A stretch of DNA of 64,000 nucleotides from Salinivirgaceae bacterium (GCA_017474765.1 JAFVGW010000040.1:62001-126000); one strand, 5' to 3'. Positions 26,040-36,369 are shown, counted from the stretch's first letter. The notes: generated by a model not told the origin, from the sequence alone. Numbers and translations: made by a program.

Positions 26040-26852
26040 TTATTTCAATTTTTTACAATCGAAAAAATGATGTGTTACACGTTTGTCTTCAGGAGGAATC
26101 TGGTTGTAATCGCCATAAAAACGTTGAAGATAGGCATCCGTATTTGCTGGCGCGGGAAATTCGAACCCTTCAAACTCCACTGTTGACAATGGTAATATTT
26201 CCGATTTCTTTCGTAAAGGTTTGAAATTTATTCCGTAATCAAGTACATAACTATCAGATATAAAGATTTTGCAATAAAGAATAACAACAACACTCATAAT
26301 CCTAAATATGGGTTTAAGTATATACGAAATAATCCTATTAAGAACTCCGTCATCAATTTGATGTATTGTGCGACGCAAATATTTTCCGTAGTTTTTTTCG
26401 AAAAAAATCTTTGATGCAAGTGTGCCATTAACAAGTGGAAACACATCGACCCACGCATTTTCATATATAGGTTCGCCATTTGAAGTCCGTTTCCTGGCCA
26501 CTAAAAAATGTTTGTTGTACACCCGCAAAATTGGTAATTTATGAATCTTTGACATTTTGTAGTCGCGCAACACAAATGGATCTTGCAAATCCTTCAACAT
26601 ACATTTTTTAAATCTTTTATAATCTTTTTTAAAGATTCCTATGTCAAGATCATCATCCCATGGTACAAACCCTTTATGGCGTACTGCCCCTAACAATGTT
26701 CCAAAATCGAGCCAATAGGTAATGTTGTTTTTCCTGCAAACACGGTCTATTTCTTTCAGAATACCCACTAAATTCAGTTGTATCTGCCGCAATTGCGACC
26801 CTTCTGGATTGTATTGTTCTTTGAATTGTTGTTTCAAACTATCGCTTATCAT
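26040..26852 (-). CDS. LicD-family phosphotransferase
   Basis: A 270-residue second LicD enzyme. It has YWLDFGTLLGAVRHKGFVPWDDDLDIGI, with the DDD-x-D metal site at D66-D68 and D70, and the N-terminal QYNPEGSQLRQIQ motif shared with the other LicD. The region after about residue 125 diverges strongly from its paralogue, suggesting a different acceptor. It overlaps the flippase gene by 14 bp and is followed by the cytidylyltransferase fusion after 34 bp. Confidence 0.92.
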   Translation of the reverse strand: MISDSLKQQFKEQYNPEGSQLRQIQLNLVGILKEIDRVCRKNNITYWLDFGTLLGAVRHKGFVPWDDDLDIGIFKKDYKRFKKCMLKDLQDPFVLRDYKMSKIHKLPILRVYNKHFLVARKRTSNGEPIYENAWVDVFPLVNGTLASKIFFEKNYGKYLRRTIHQIDDGVLNRIISYILKPIFRIMSVVVILYCKIFISDSYVLDYGINFKPLRKKSEILPLSTVEFEGFEFPAPANTDAYLQRFYGDYNQIPPEDKRVTHHFFDCKKLK

Positions 26853-28386
26853 AACTTTTAACCTTTATTGTTTCCCCTATCAACTTACTAACCACTGATT
26901 TAATTTGTTTTTTCTCATTTTTTGTTATTCCAAACAAATAAATGCATACTAATGTCCATATAAAAGAAACGGACAATACTGTTACTGATTTCGACGGACT
27001 ATCTGTCATCAAGTGCGACAACAATATTGGAAAAGTAACAGCAAAAAGCGTTACGATAACAATCCGTACAACACTATGCCAGACTTGCCGCAAACTGACT
27101 TGAGCGCAATGTTTTGCAAAATACAAACGGGAGAGTTGAGCGAAAAAAGAAACTGCAATAGGTATGTAAAAAACCGATATCACACTCCATCTAAGCACTT
27201 TCAGTCCAATATATGAAATTGGCAGAATCATCAGCATTATTGTACCATAAAATATTGAATACCACTTAATTTTCCCAGATGCTTGTATAGCAGCTCCAAG
27301 CGGAGTCATACTTATGTCGAACAATCCGTTGATTATCATCAGCTGCGTGAACAAAACAGTATAATTTGGCACATCTTTAAGCCAAATATCAAGTACAAAT
27401 TGTGTTTCCAACAGAATAGGAAGCCCAACAGCAAAAAGCAGATAATACGACACTCTAATACTTTTGCACAATAAATCCTGCATTTCGTCGATGGCTTGAG
27501 ATGCATAAGATTTAACTATTTGCGGCTTAAATGCCATATAAAAGTTTGTTTGCAACTGCAGAATCGACATATAAACCTTTTGTGCTATTTGGCGGGGAGT
27601 GTTCAAGACTGGGCCAAAAAACATATTAATCAAAACGTTAATTCCATAGTTTCGTGCTACAATCGCCATTCCGCCAATGGTTTCCCACCCCGTAAAGCTG
27701 ATGAGTTCCGTAAAACGTTTCCTCTCAAAATAATATTGGTATCTGCACTCAACATAACAAATACGGCAGTAAGCATAATAAATGACCATAACAAGCACTT
27801 GTATGCCAAATATCAACAGTGCATAAAATTTCAGTTTGTCTACCATTGCATGTTGCAAAGCGAGCGCCACAGCAAGTGTTGCAACTGCTTCAATCACACT
27901 TACATAGGCAAACACCTTCATCTTCTCGCGGGTTATAATCATTCCCATATAAGGCGTTCTTAGTATTTGGAATATAAACCCTAAAGCTACGCAATGGAAC
28001 ACCCACACTGCGGCATCATGCCGATCGGCAACATTCATCTTATTATTCAGCATCCACATTCCTACGGTTTCCAACAGAATAAACACAATCACTGCCAGCA
28101 CCGCGAAAATGAGCAGACTCATGCAGAATATCCGATGTAACTCTTCATGGTTGCCGCGTCCCAACTCGAAGGAGAAAAAGCGCTGACAAACAGATGATAA
28201 TGTGTTGCTTAAAAACGAAAACATAACCACAATACTGCCAACAGCTGAATAAATGCCAAAATCCACTTCTCCCAATGCGTCAAGTACCACACGCGATGTA
28301 TATAGACTCACAATCATAATGAGCCCCATCCGCACATAAAGCAGCAGTGTATTTTTCGCTATCCGTTTCTGATCGATTGCTGACAT
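26839..28386 (-). CDS. Wzx-like polysaccharide flippase (MOP superfamily)
   Basis: A 515-residue membrane protein with about 12-14 hydrophobic helices, starting MSAIDQKRIAKNTLLLYVRMGLIMIVSLYTSRVVLDALG, characteristic of Bacteroidota lipopolysaccharide/O-antigen translocases of the MATE/MOP type. It would flip undecaprenyl-linked repeat units across the inner membrane. It is the first gene of a nine-gene minus-strand operon ending near 18087, just behind a promoter element and with almost no leader. Confidence 0.9.
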   Translation of the reverse strand: MSAIDQKRIAKNTLLLYVRMGLIMIVSLYTSRVVLDALGEVDFGIYSAVGSIVVMFSFLSNTLSSVCQRFFSFELGRGNHEELHRIFCMSLLIFAVLAVIVFILLETVGMWMLNNKMNVADRHDAAVWVFHCVALGFIFQILRTPYMGMIITREKMKVFAYVSVIEAVATLAVALALQHAMVDKLKFYALLIFGIQVLVMVIYYAYCRICYVECRYQYYFERKRFTELISFTGWETIGGMAIVARNYGINVLINMFFGPVLNTPRQIAQKVYMSILQLQTNFYMAFKPQIVKSYASQAIDEMQDLLCKSIRVSYYLLFAVGLPILLETQFVLDIWLKDVPNYTVLFTQLMIINGLFDISMTPLGAAIQASGKIKWYSIFYGTIMLMILPISYIGLKVLRWSVISVFYIPIAVSFFAQLSRLYFAKHCAQVSLRQVWHSVVRIVIVTLFAVTFPILLSHLMTDSPSKSVTVLSVSFIWTLVCIYLFGITKNEKKQIKSVVSKLIGETIKVKSYDKR

Positions 28387-28394
28387 ATTGAACG

Positions 28395-28402
28395 CAAATG
28401 TA
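28395..28402 (-). promoter_or_regulatory. -7 promoter element of the polysaccharide operon
   Basis: TACATTTG on the minus strand matches TAnnTTTG and ends 9 nt before the flippase ATG, so the transcript would have a leader of only a few nucleotides. No clear -33 motif is present at 17-23 bp. Confidence 0.5.
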
Positions 28403-28497
28403 ACTTTTTAGCGTTTCCGATGGCCATTTGATGATACAATTACCTAATTGCACCAACTTTCGCATCTTTTTCTTTCCTTTGCAAAAACTAACTGAAA

Positions 28498-29538
28498 ATG
28501 GGCATCGATTCAATCCGTTTTACAAACAAGATACTGCTGATATTTGCTGTCGTTCTGGCTTTGTACATTCTCAAAGTACTGTCATTCATATTTGTACCGC
28601 TGGCTTTTGCTTGTTTCTTCTCGATAATGTTCCTGCCTTTCTTGCGGTGGGCAAACAAACTGCGGATGCCGAAATACTTCTCGCTCATCATGGCCATGGT
28701 GATGATTGCCATTGTGCTGGTCGGGTCGTTCAAAATTCTGCAACTGTCAGGAAGCGAGATTCTTGAGGGACGGGCCGAAATGTACCAGAAACTCGATATG
28801 AAACTGGGGCGGATTGTCGAGCCATACATTCAACTATTTGAAATTGAAGTAAATGAAGAAAACGGGCTTATAAACGGCTTGGTGCACAACAGCGAGGTAA
28901 CAAAAGCCATTGTGAGCCTTGTAGGGCCGGGACTTGTCCACATCAAAAACTTTTTGACAACGGTGGCCATCACCCTTTTTCTTATGGTGCTCATCATGGC
29001 TGGCTCCATCAACTTCAAACTCATTATGCAGGAGACGCTGTTCTCGACCCCGACACAGGCCATCGACGTGTTTCTGAAAATCGAGAATGCCATTTCGAAA
29101 TTCCTCTCGGTGAAAATTGGCACAAGCCTGATAACGGGCATTCTCATCGGCATTGCCTGCTGGGCTTTCGGCGTGAGCTTTCCTCTGCTTTGGGGAATTT
29201 TGGCTTTTGGCCTGAATTTCATACAGATGCTCGGCTCAATATTTGTAACAATCGCCGTCTGCCTGATGGCCATAATCGACATTGAGCACCCTGGAGTGCT
29301 GACTGCCGCCATTGTTATTTTCATCGGCATTCAGTTGCTTGTGGGGTCGGTATTGGAACCCGTTTTTATGGGTAAATCCTTCAAAATCAACATCGTTACT
29401 GTTCTGATTATGCTCCTCTTCTGGGGCTTCCTATGGGGAATTGCAGGAATGATTCTGGCTGTGCCGATGGCTGTGCTGATTAAAATTCTGTGCGAGCAGT
29501 TTGAACACACTCAAGGCATTGCCCGAATCATGAGTTAA
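28498..29538 (+). CDS. AI-2E family transporter (PerM-like)
   Basis: A 346-residue membrane protein of the AI-2E/UPF0118 family with about seven to eight hydrophobic helices. The conserved C-terminal segments GSVLEPVFMGKSFKINIVTVLIMLLFWGFLWGIAGMILAVPM are the clearest family signature. Members export autoinducer-2 or act as Na+(Li+)/H+ antiporters; substrate specificity cannot be told. It is divergent from the polysaccharide operon (111 bp between them) and convergent with rlmN. Confidence 0.9.
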   Translation: MGIDSIRFTNKILLIFAVVLALYILKVLSFIFVPLAFACFFSIMFLPFLRWANKLRMPKYFSLIMAMVMIAIVLVGSFKILQLSGSEILEGRAEMYQKLDMKLGRIVEPYIQLFEIEVNEENGLINGLVHNSEVTKAIVSLVGPGLVHIKNFLTTVAITLFLMVLIMAGSINFKLIMQETLFSTPTQAIDVFLKIENAISKFLSVKIGTSLITGILIGIACWAFGVSFPLLWGILAFGLNFIQMLGSIFVTIAVCLMAIIDIEHPGVLTAAIVIFIGIQLLVGSVLEPVFMGKSFKINIVTVLIMLLFWGFLWGIAGMILAVPMAVLIKILCEQFEHTQGIARIMS

Positions 29539-29612
29539 CTGCGATGTCCAAATAATTTGATTTTGAACGGCTTGCGGAATTGAATCTATTCTAACTTCAA
29601 TCCTCCAGTCAT

Positions 29613-30638
29613 TCAATCCTTCTTTTTCACCAACTCTTTTGTCGAGAGCAGACCACAAGCAGCCTGAATGTCCTCGCCGCGCGATGCTCGAACTGTTGTC
29701 AGAATGCCGCGGGCATTGAGTGCGTCTTTGAAAGTTTGAATTGCATCCTCGCCGCTGCCCTGAAACGGGCTATCGGGAATTGAGTGAAAGCGAATCAGAT
29801 TGACGCGGCAGTCGATGCCCTTGAGCAGCGTGGCAAGCGCCGAAACGTGACGCGGCGTGTCATTCAAGCCATCGAACATAATGTATTCGAACGATACGCG
29901 ACGCTGCAAGCCGAAATCGTGACGGCGGATGACATCAACAACTTCTTGAATAGGATATTTTTTCTGAATGGGCATCATTTCTGCTCGTTGGTCGGGCAGC
30001 GGATTATGCAGACTGACAGCCAGATGGCACTTGCTGCGCTCTAGAAACTCGCGCATTCCTGGCACAATGCCGACGGTGGAAACCGTGATGCGTTTCGGAC
30101 TCATCGCGTAGCCCCAGTCGGCAGTCAGGATTTCGAGCGCACGCATCACATTTTCAAGATTGTCCATCGGCTCACCCATACCCATAAAAACGATATTAGT
30201 TATACGGCTAAACTCTTCAATACTACGCAGTTGGTTCAGAATATCACCTGCAGAAAGATTGGTCTGGAAACCTTGTTTGCCAGTCATACAGAAATGGCAG
30301 CCCATCCGGCAACCAACCTGCGACGAAACGCAAACCGTCACACGATCGTCATCGGGAATCATCGCCGTCTCAATAAAATTCTGCTCACCAACCGAGAACA
30401 GGTATTTCCGTGTGCCGTCAGAACTCTGCTGCATTTTGATTGGCGCCGTAAGGCCGAAGCAATAACTCTCCGACAATTTCTGCCTCGCCACTTTCGACAG
30501 ATTCGAGAAATCGGCAATCGAACCCACTTCTTTTTTGTAGAGCCAGTCGGCAATTTGCTTTGCAGTGAAAGCCGGCAATCCCAAACCGCTGACAATCAAT
30601 TTTAATTCATCGAGAGTTTTTCCGAACAATGATTCCAT
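29613..30638 (-). CDS. rlmN: 23S rRNA (adenine-2503-C2) methyltransferase RlmN
   Basis: Radical-SAM enzyme methylating A2503 of 23S rRNA and A37 of some tRNAs. The 341-residue product has the [4Fe-4S] motif C-R-M-G-C-H-F-C at 110-117, GMGEPMDNLENVM, the AVSLHNPLPDQRAEMMP region and a C-terminal ASRGEDIQAACGLL with the conserved catalytic Cys. The start MESLFGKTLDELK lies 22 nt after a TATATTTG element, so the 20-codon upstream extension is not used. Length is normal. Confidence 0.95.
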   Translation of the reverse strand: MESLFGKTLDELKLIVSGLGLPAFTAKQIADWLYKKEVGSIADFSNLSKVARQKLSESYCFGLTAPIKMQQSSDGTRKYLFSVGEQNFIETAMIPDDDRVTVCVSSQVGCRMGCHFCMTGKQGFQTNLSAGDILNQLRSIEEFSRITNIVFMGMGEPMDNLENVMRALEILTADWGYAMSPKRITVSTVGIVPGMREFLERSKCHLAVSLHNPLPDQRAEMMPIQKKYPIQEVVDVIRRHDFGLQRRVSFEYIMFDGLNDTPRHVSALATLLKGIDCRVNLIRFHSIPDSPFQGSGEDAIQTFKDALNARGILTTVRASRGEDIQAACGLLSTKELVKKKD

Positions 30639-30659
30639 CAATTTTGCATATTTGTGTTG

Positions 30660-30667
30660 CAAATATA
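30660..30667 (-). promoter_or_regulatory. -7 promoter element of rlmN
   Basis: TATATTTG on the minus strand is an exact TAnnTTTG match. A TTTG lies 15 bp upstream of it, which is shorter than usual for the -33 element. Confidence 0.5.
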
Positions 30668-30722
30668 GCAATAACGAATCGCCAAATTCGTTTTGCATTT
30701 TTATAAACTAAAACTAAAAGCA

Positions 30723-31595
30723 ATGAGAAAAATTTCATTCATCGCGGCAATCGGGGTACTGATGTTTACCCAATGCCAACAAGGCCCATCGCGGCAAGAA
30801 CTTATGACAAGCAACGACAGTCTGCAACGCGTTGTAGTACAGAAAGATTCTGCAATCTATGCCATTATGGGAACGTTTTCGAATATCGAAGACAACCTGC
30901 AGGCCATCAAGGAGAAAGAGAATATTATTGCTCTAACGGCCAACGGCACAGAAAGCAAGCAAAGCCGTGAGGAGAAAATCAATGGTGACATTCAGCTAAT
31001 TTACAACATGTTGCTCGACAACCGCGAGCAGGTTTCGAAACTGCAGGCACAACTGAAAAAGGCAAATGTGAAGACCAAGGAATTGCAGCAGATGATTGCC
31101 TCATTGGAATCAAAACTTCAGGAAAAAGACGAAGAGATTCTGCGACTTACGCAAGAACTTGAAGCATCGAATCTGAAGATTGAAGGCCTGAATAATTTGG
31201 TCAGCAATTTGAATGCAGTACTCGATTCACTCCGCAACGAGGACGCTTTGAAAATAGCCACCATCGAAGGCCAGGAGGAGGCTCTTAACACAGCCTACTA
31301 TGTGATCGGCTCTGAGAAGGAACTGAAGGAAATGGGTGTGCTCGACAAGAAAGGCAAATTTGCCATCGGCAGCAAAAAGGCTCGTAAAGACTTCGACAAC
31401 AGCGTTTTCACCCGCATCGACATCCGTGAACAGACATCGTTCAACCTGAACGGAGCCAAAAAAGCCCGCGTGGTGACGGCGCATCCGCTCGACTCTTACA
31501 CCATCTATGGTCAGAAACCTGTTGACAGCCTTGTGGTTAACAACTACTACAAATTCTGGGGCAGCTCGAAATATCTGGTAATTGTGTTGAACTGA
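30723..31595 (+). CDS. Coiled-coil lipoprotein
   Basis: A 290-residue lipoprotein. The signal peptide MRKISFIAAIGVLMFTQC ends in a lipobox (C18). Residues about 20-190 are a long coiled coil rich in Glu, Lys, Gln and Leu (KLQAQLKKANVKTKELQQM, SKLQEKDEEILRLTQELE). A C-terminal globular region follows (VIGSEKELKEMGVLDKKGKF, FTRIDIREQTSFNLNGAKKARVVTAHPLDSYTI). The same architecture is common in Bacteroidota hypothetical lipoproteins; function is unknown, perhaps an envelope spacer or assembly factor. It is followed by a strong terminator and is monocistronic. Confidence 0.82.
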   Translation: MRKISFIAAIGVLMFTQCQQGPSRQELMTSNDSLQRVVVQKDSAIYAIMGTFSNIEDNLQAIKEKENIIALTANGTESKQSREEKINGDIQLIYNMLLDNREQVSKLQAQLKKANVKTKELQQMIASLESKLQEKDEEILRLTQELEASNLKIEGLNNLVSNLNAVLDSLRNEDALKIATIEGQEEALNTAYYVIGSEKELKEMGVLDKKGKFAIGSKKARKDFDNSVFTRIDIREQTSFNLNGAKKARVVTAHPLDSYTIYGQKPVDSLVVNNYYKFWGSSKYLVIVLN

Positions 31596-31614
31596 TTTGC
31601 CAATAAATCAAAAC

Positions 31615-31656
31615 AAAATGCCGAATTGGTGAAATTGCACCAGTTCGGCATTTTTT
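31615..31656 (+). terminator. Rho-independent terminator
   Basis: AAAATGCCGAA...TTCGGCATTTTTT forms a long stem interrupted by two mismatches and capped by a GGTG/CACC inner stem, followed by a T-tract. It lies 20 bp after the lipoprotein stop codon. The next 118 bp hold no recognisable feature. Confidence 0.85.
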
Positions 31657-31773
31657 ATTTAATCATGATTGGTTAGGGCAATAATCAATTGCTGATGCAT
31701 TCAAACAATCACCAATATTCGTTGCATAACAGGCAAAAACCAATGATTAGTTACCGAAAAAGAGGATTTTCAT

Positions 31774-34073
31774 CTATTTCACTCGCAACCCGATAAGCAA
31801 TATATCATCAACTTGCGGGCTTTGTTTGCCGATGCCCGAAGGCGGTTTGCGCCAATCGTCAATTATTTTGGCAATCAGCAACTTCTGCCGATTGAAAGGT
31901 TCTGAATGATGCTCCAGCAGCATCTCCTTCAGACGACGGATGGTAAATTTGCGCATATCGGGGCCACCGCTGAATTGGTCGGCAATGCCGTCGGAATACA
32001 TATACAGGACATCGCCCGACTGCAAATCGACAATGTTGTTGGTGAAATGCGGCGACTCATTGATATACACACCGCATGGCATTTTGTCGGCTTTGTACTC
32101 AATGATGGCGTTGTCGCGCACAATAATCAGCGGACGGAAAGCCCCTGCATACTGCATCTGTTTGGTTTTTGTACTGAAAATACAGAATGCCAAATCGATA
32201 CCATCGGCGGCCTCGCCTGTCCGACCTGTCTGGCGCAGAGCGTCTTTCAGTTTAATACGCAGGTTATCGAGCACTCGGGCGGCAGTGAGTTTCGAAGCAT
32301 TTTCATGCATCACAATATCGTTGAGCAACGTTATGCCCAGCATGCTCATAAACGCGCCAGGGACACCATGCCCAGTGCAGTCGGCCACGGCCAGAAACTT
32401 GTAATTTCCAACCTGAACCGCCCAATAAAAATCGCCCGAAACAATGTTGAGCGGCCGCCAGAACACAAGACAGTCGCCAAAAAAGCCGTTCATCATGTCT
32501 TGCGACGGAATGGCCGCCTCCTGTATTTTCTTTGCATAGAGCAAACTGTCGGTCAACTGACGGTTTGAATTGGTTATCAGTTTGTTCTGGCTCGACAGAT
32601 AGTTGCGCTGGCCTTCAATCTCGTCGCGCTGCGATTGAATCTCTTCGTTTTTCTGGTTGAGGAGTTTGTTTTGCTCCAAAATTTCGGTCTGCTGCTGCTC
32701 AAGTTTATGGTTCTGCTCGTTCAGAAGGCGATTGCTGTTGCGACGGCGCACGCTGCTGCGATAAATAGCCAGAACCAGCATTGAAAGTGCTATGATGAGC
32801 AGCGCTGATATTATTATTATGGTGACAAGCAACTGCGAGCGGGTTTTGAAATACTGTTCGCGTTCGCGGTCCGACTCGTCGCGCTGGCGCATCTCCTCGT
32901 CAAACTCGGTCTGTATTTTTGTCTGAGTGGAGTTCACCAGATAGCCATCGTTGTTTTTGCGGCGGGCAACATTGCTGACTTTTCTGGCGTAGATGGCCAC
33001 TTGCTCGAAATCGCGGCGCATACCATAATATACGGCAAACGCCATATACAACACTTCGCGCGGCACAGCAGTCAGTGTTCCAGCCTCGTCGGCCTGCTCA
33101 AGTTGTTTCAGAATCTGATATGAAGATTTGAAATTGCCCCGCGTCATCTGATAACTCGCAAAACTGAGGTCGAATGCCATTTTATACCCCGTTGCTCCTG
33201 TGTGTCTGATAGATTCGACTCCCATGTTGATAAACACCAAGCAACTGTCGAGCAATGCGTTATGATTTTTCCTGTCGATTTTTGCCTGCTCCTGATAGAC
33301 ATCGGCCATAGCCCTGTAAATGCTGATAAGGGTGTGCAGAATTTTAACCTGACTGGCATTTTTGTAGGCTGCCATCAAGTCGCCTTTTGCCCTCAGCAGT
33401 TGGTCTAGGCTTCCCTCCTCGTCCACGCACTGATAGAGTTGTCCCTGTCCGAGCCAGTACATATCTTCCGCTTCGCCCGAAATGTTGCCAATCCGACTGT
33501 CGATGCCACGAGCCCTGCCAAAATATTCGTATGCACGATCAAATATCTTATACTCAAGACATTGCATGCCCATAAGCCGATATATTCCTCCTCAAGGTCT
33601 TCGCGGCCGAGTTGCTTGTAAAGTTCAAGACTGCGGCTAAGGAATCCAACTGCATTGGCATTGGCACTGCGCATCGACAGCAGCCGACCGAGCCACTCGC
33701 AACTGATTGCCTCATTCAATGTGTCGCCGAGCGAAGTGTAAAGTTGAAGCGCCTGCGACATATTCTCATAAGCCTTGTCCAAATCCCATTTGTAGCTGTA
33801 AGCCATGCCGATGAAGCGGAAAGCGTCGGCGCGGCAGTCGGGGCGGTTCTGTTTCTGAGCCAGTTCCGACTCGAGCGTTGCATATTTTATTACTGAATCG
33901 ACGTTGCAATGACTCTCGGCAATCCTGCCATAAAGTTCCAGAAGTTCAGCATCGCTGCTGCACCTGCCAACCTGACTTAACAGGCTGTCATTAAAATGAC
34001 AAACCAGAAATTCGCCATACGAAAATCGGCAGACACAAAAAATGAGAAACGCTACAACACCAATCCTTTTCAT
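31774..34073 (-). pseudogene. TPR-SpoIIE/RsbU-type PP2C phosphatase, frameshifted
   Basis: About 766 codons in two overlapping frames. The first frame (from 34073) has a signal peptide and TPR helices to LEEEYIGL; the second (from about 33573) continues the TPRs (MGMQCLEYKIFDRAYEYFGRA), then a transmembrane helix (LLVTIIIISALLIIALSMLVLAIY), a coiled coil, and a SpoIIE phosphatase domain (SGDFYWAVQ, DCTGHGVPGAFMS, GDVLYMYSDGIADQ, DDILLIGLRVK). A one-base loss near 33580 moves the ribosome into the wrong frame; the correct continuation is one base earlier. No slippery heptamer is seen at the junction. Intact members are sensor phosphatases acting on anti-sigma antagonist-type partners. Confidence 0.85.
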
Positions 34074-34164
34074 ACAAAATTTTTAGTTCGCAAATGTCGG
34101 TTATTTTTTGTTTCTGCCATCAACAAATCACAAATCATTTTCCCGAAGAATTGAACAACCCGCA

Positions 34165-36279
34165 TCAATCATAGAACGACCAGCGGATGCCGTAACTGAA
34201 GGTTGCTTTCGATGTAGGATAGTACGGCGCAAGCAGGAAATCGCGCATCCCGAAAAGGTTGTAATTAATATGGTGGCCGCAGATGAAGAACCGCACCTGC
34301 TTGATTCGCACATTCAGAAACGCGCCCACAAACGGGTAATTGCCCGTCTCGCTCCCGTTTTGATTATAGAACAGCGCCACCGCGGGGCAGTAGGCCTGCG
34401 CATTGTATTTGGTCCAGAAACTCACATCCACACCCAACTGGAAATAAAGATGCCCCTTGGTGCTTTCGAAATACTGGTCGCGCTCATAGTAGAGAGCCTC
34501 GTAAGCCGTCAGTTTGGCCAACGGCAGCACATTCTCGTTGCCCGAAACCTGATAGTTGACGCGGCTCACAAGGTTGAACCCCGCTCCCGACAGGTGATTG
34601 CGCAACTGAACATCCATCACCGAGAATGCCTTGTCGGCCTGCATCGGCTGGCAGTCGTTGTCCAAATAGATATAATTGGTATTCAGTGCGTAATGCGCCC
34701 CGACGCTTGTACGGAAGCGCGGCACATCGAGCCTTCCCGAGAGCATCATCGTCAGCGGTCGGTCGCTGAAACTGCGCTGCCATTTCAGGTGATTCGACTG
34801 ATAATCAGTCAGGAAATAGTCGGGCTTGCTGCGCACAAACAATGCCTCCGCCGTCACCGACAATGGTTTGTCGGATTTTGAAAACTGCTGCCGCATCTGC
34901 CCTTTCATGGTGAAATCGCCCATTTTGTATCCTGCCAGATATTGTCGGTAACTTCCTGAAAAAGTGAGCAAACCTGGTTTTGTACGGTGCAGTCCTGCCT
35001 CAAAATAGGCACTGCTCTTTGTTGTTGTGCGAATGTTGGCAAACAGCGTGTCGACGTTGAAATAATAGTACCTCATCTTGTGCACGCCCAAAGCCCCGTA
35101 AAGCCCAAACGGCGCATACGGATTCTTTATCTCCTCCAGATTCAGGCGGACTTGGTGAATTTGGTCGGCGTAGGCACATGAGTCGTGGGTTTCGCGCCCC
35201 GAATAATTGTGCTTATAGAGTGATAATGAATCTTTTAGAATCGGATTGTAGTATTGCGACACCTTGTCGCGATAGTATTTGGTACTGGCCTGGCGGCTGA
35301 AGGTGTACTGAAGGCTGAACCAATAGCCGCCAGTGTCGGAAGTGTCTGATTCCTTGGCCCGTACAAATCCCACTTTCTGGTCGAAGAACCACTGGCGGTC
35401 TTTGATGTAGGTTCGCGCGTCAGTCAGACGGGTTGCAACTTCTCGGGCCGACATAATGCTGTCGCGAACCAGATATTCATCAACAATTCCGCCGTTTTCC
35501 TGCACATCGATGCGGTTGAATGTCCACGCCAAATGTGTTGCAAATCTGCCACTTACAAGCGAACCACCCAAACTGCCCGAACGGTTTTTGGTCTTTTGTC
35601 CAACATACTCGCCGTTACCGCCGTATGAATTGAATTTGAAGAAGACATTGATACCACGGGTAATATTCTGTGTATGAAGCAAATCAATAATCTGTTCATC
35701 CTTCTGCCCACCATCGTAGCCAAAGAGGGTGAACGGCTTCGATACATTGTAAAACTCCTCTGTTTCAGCCTGATGCATATATGGTGTGAACGATTTCAGG
35801 AAAAGGAACCGCGTAGGCTCGTTCGGTTCAAAATATTCATGGCTATTAATGGCCGTTCCCAACTGGTAAAGGTAAGCCGTCACGCGGCCGTCGCGGTTGG
35901 CTGGACGGTGCAGATTGAGCATGTCGAGCGTTGAGTCGTAGGTGTGAATGTCGAAATCGTAAACATTCGGGTCGTAGCGCCACTTGTGCACCTTCAGCGA
36001 GTCGGGCTCAACATAAATGCGGCGGTATAGCGCATAACGCGATGTGTCGCGGAGAGCAGCAGGTAGCAGACTGTCGATTGTCGGCACCGAATCCGTCATA
36101 GTTGAATCGCGCATTGTTGAGTCGCTCACCACCCCCAAAGTGTTGATGATCGTTTCTTGAACCGATCCATCGGTTATGCCGCTAACAAACAGGCTGTCAG
36201 CCGTTTGAGCATACAAACCCGACATTGTCAGAAAACTGGCAACAACAACAAGCACTATCCCGATGCGGATTTTAAACAT
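34165..36279 (-). CDS. Putative outer-membrane porin (Porin_10 family)
   Basis: A 704-residue secreted beta-barrel protein. The signal peptide is MFKIRIGIVLVVVASFLTMSGLYAQ; the start there is preferred over an upstream in-frame extension. Alternating hydrophobic/polar strands run over most of the length, with long loops, and the chain ends in an aromatic residue-rich strand (FSYGIRWSFYD), typical of outer-membrane barrels assembled by BAM. The N-terminal part matches Bacteroidota 'putative porin' proteins (YDSTLDMLNLHRPANRD, AWTFNRIDVQENGG). Substrate is unknown. It lies upstream of the frameshifted phosphatase gene on the same strand, 91 bp apart. Confidence 0.85.
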   Translation of the reverse strand: MFKIRIGIVLVVVASFLTMSGLYAQTADSLFVSGITDGSVQETIINTLGVVSDSTMRDSTMTDSVPTIDSLLPAALRDTSRYALYRRIYVEPDSLKVHKWRYDPNVYDFDIHTYDSTLDMLNLHRPANRDGRVTAYLYQLGTAINSHEYFEPNEPTRFLFLKSFTPYMHQAETEEFYNVSKPFTLFGYDGGQKDEQIIDLLHTQNITRGINVFFKFNSYGGNGEYVGQKTKNRSGSLGGSLVSGRFATHLAWTFNRIDVQENGGIVDEYLVRDSIMSAREVATRLTDARTYIKDRQWFFDQKVGFVRAKESDTSDTGGYWFSLQYTFSRQASTKYYRDKVSQYYNPILKDSLSLYKHNYSGRETHDSCAYADQIHQVRLNLEEIKNPYAPFGLYGALGVHKMRYYYFNVDTLFANIRTTTKSSAYFEAGLHRTKPGLLTFSGSYRQYLAGYKMGDFTMKGQMRQQFSKSDKPLSVTAEALFVRSKPDYFLTDYQSNHLKWQRSFSDRPLTMMLSGRLDVPRFRTSVGAHYALNTNYIYLDNDCQPMQADKAFSVMDVQLRNHLSGAGFNLVSRVNYQVSGNENVLPLAKLTAYEALYYERDQYFESTKGHLYFQLGVDVSFWTKYNAQAYCPAVALFYNQNGSETGNYPFVGAFLNVRIKQVRFFICGHHINYNLFGMRDFLLAPYYPTSKATFSYGIRWSFYD

Positions 36280-36369
36280 AGCGGCAAAGATAATTATCGC
36301 GGCGAAAGTTTTATACATATATAAAAATAGAGAAACAGGGATTTTATATAATTCTTTGCAAAAACTTAC

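Noticed and set aside
33560..33600. Programmed -1 frameshift in the SpoIIE-type gene
   Set aside because: The shift direction fits, but no slippery heptamer or stimulatory structure is seen; an indel is simpler.
34108..34881. 257-codon plus-strand frame opposite the porin gene
   Set aside because: Antisense to a full-length porin with signal peptide; no domain recognised.
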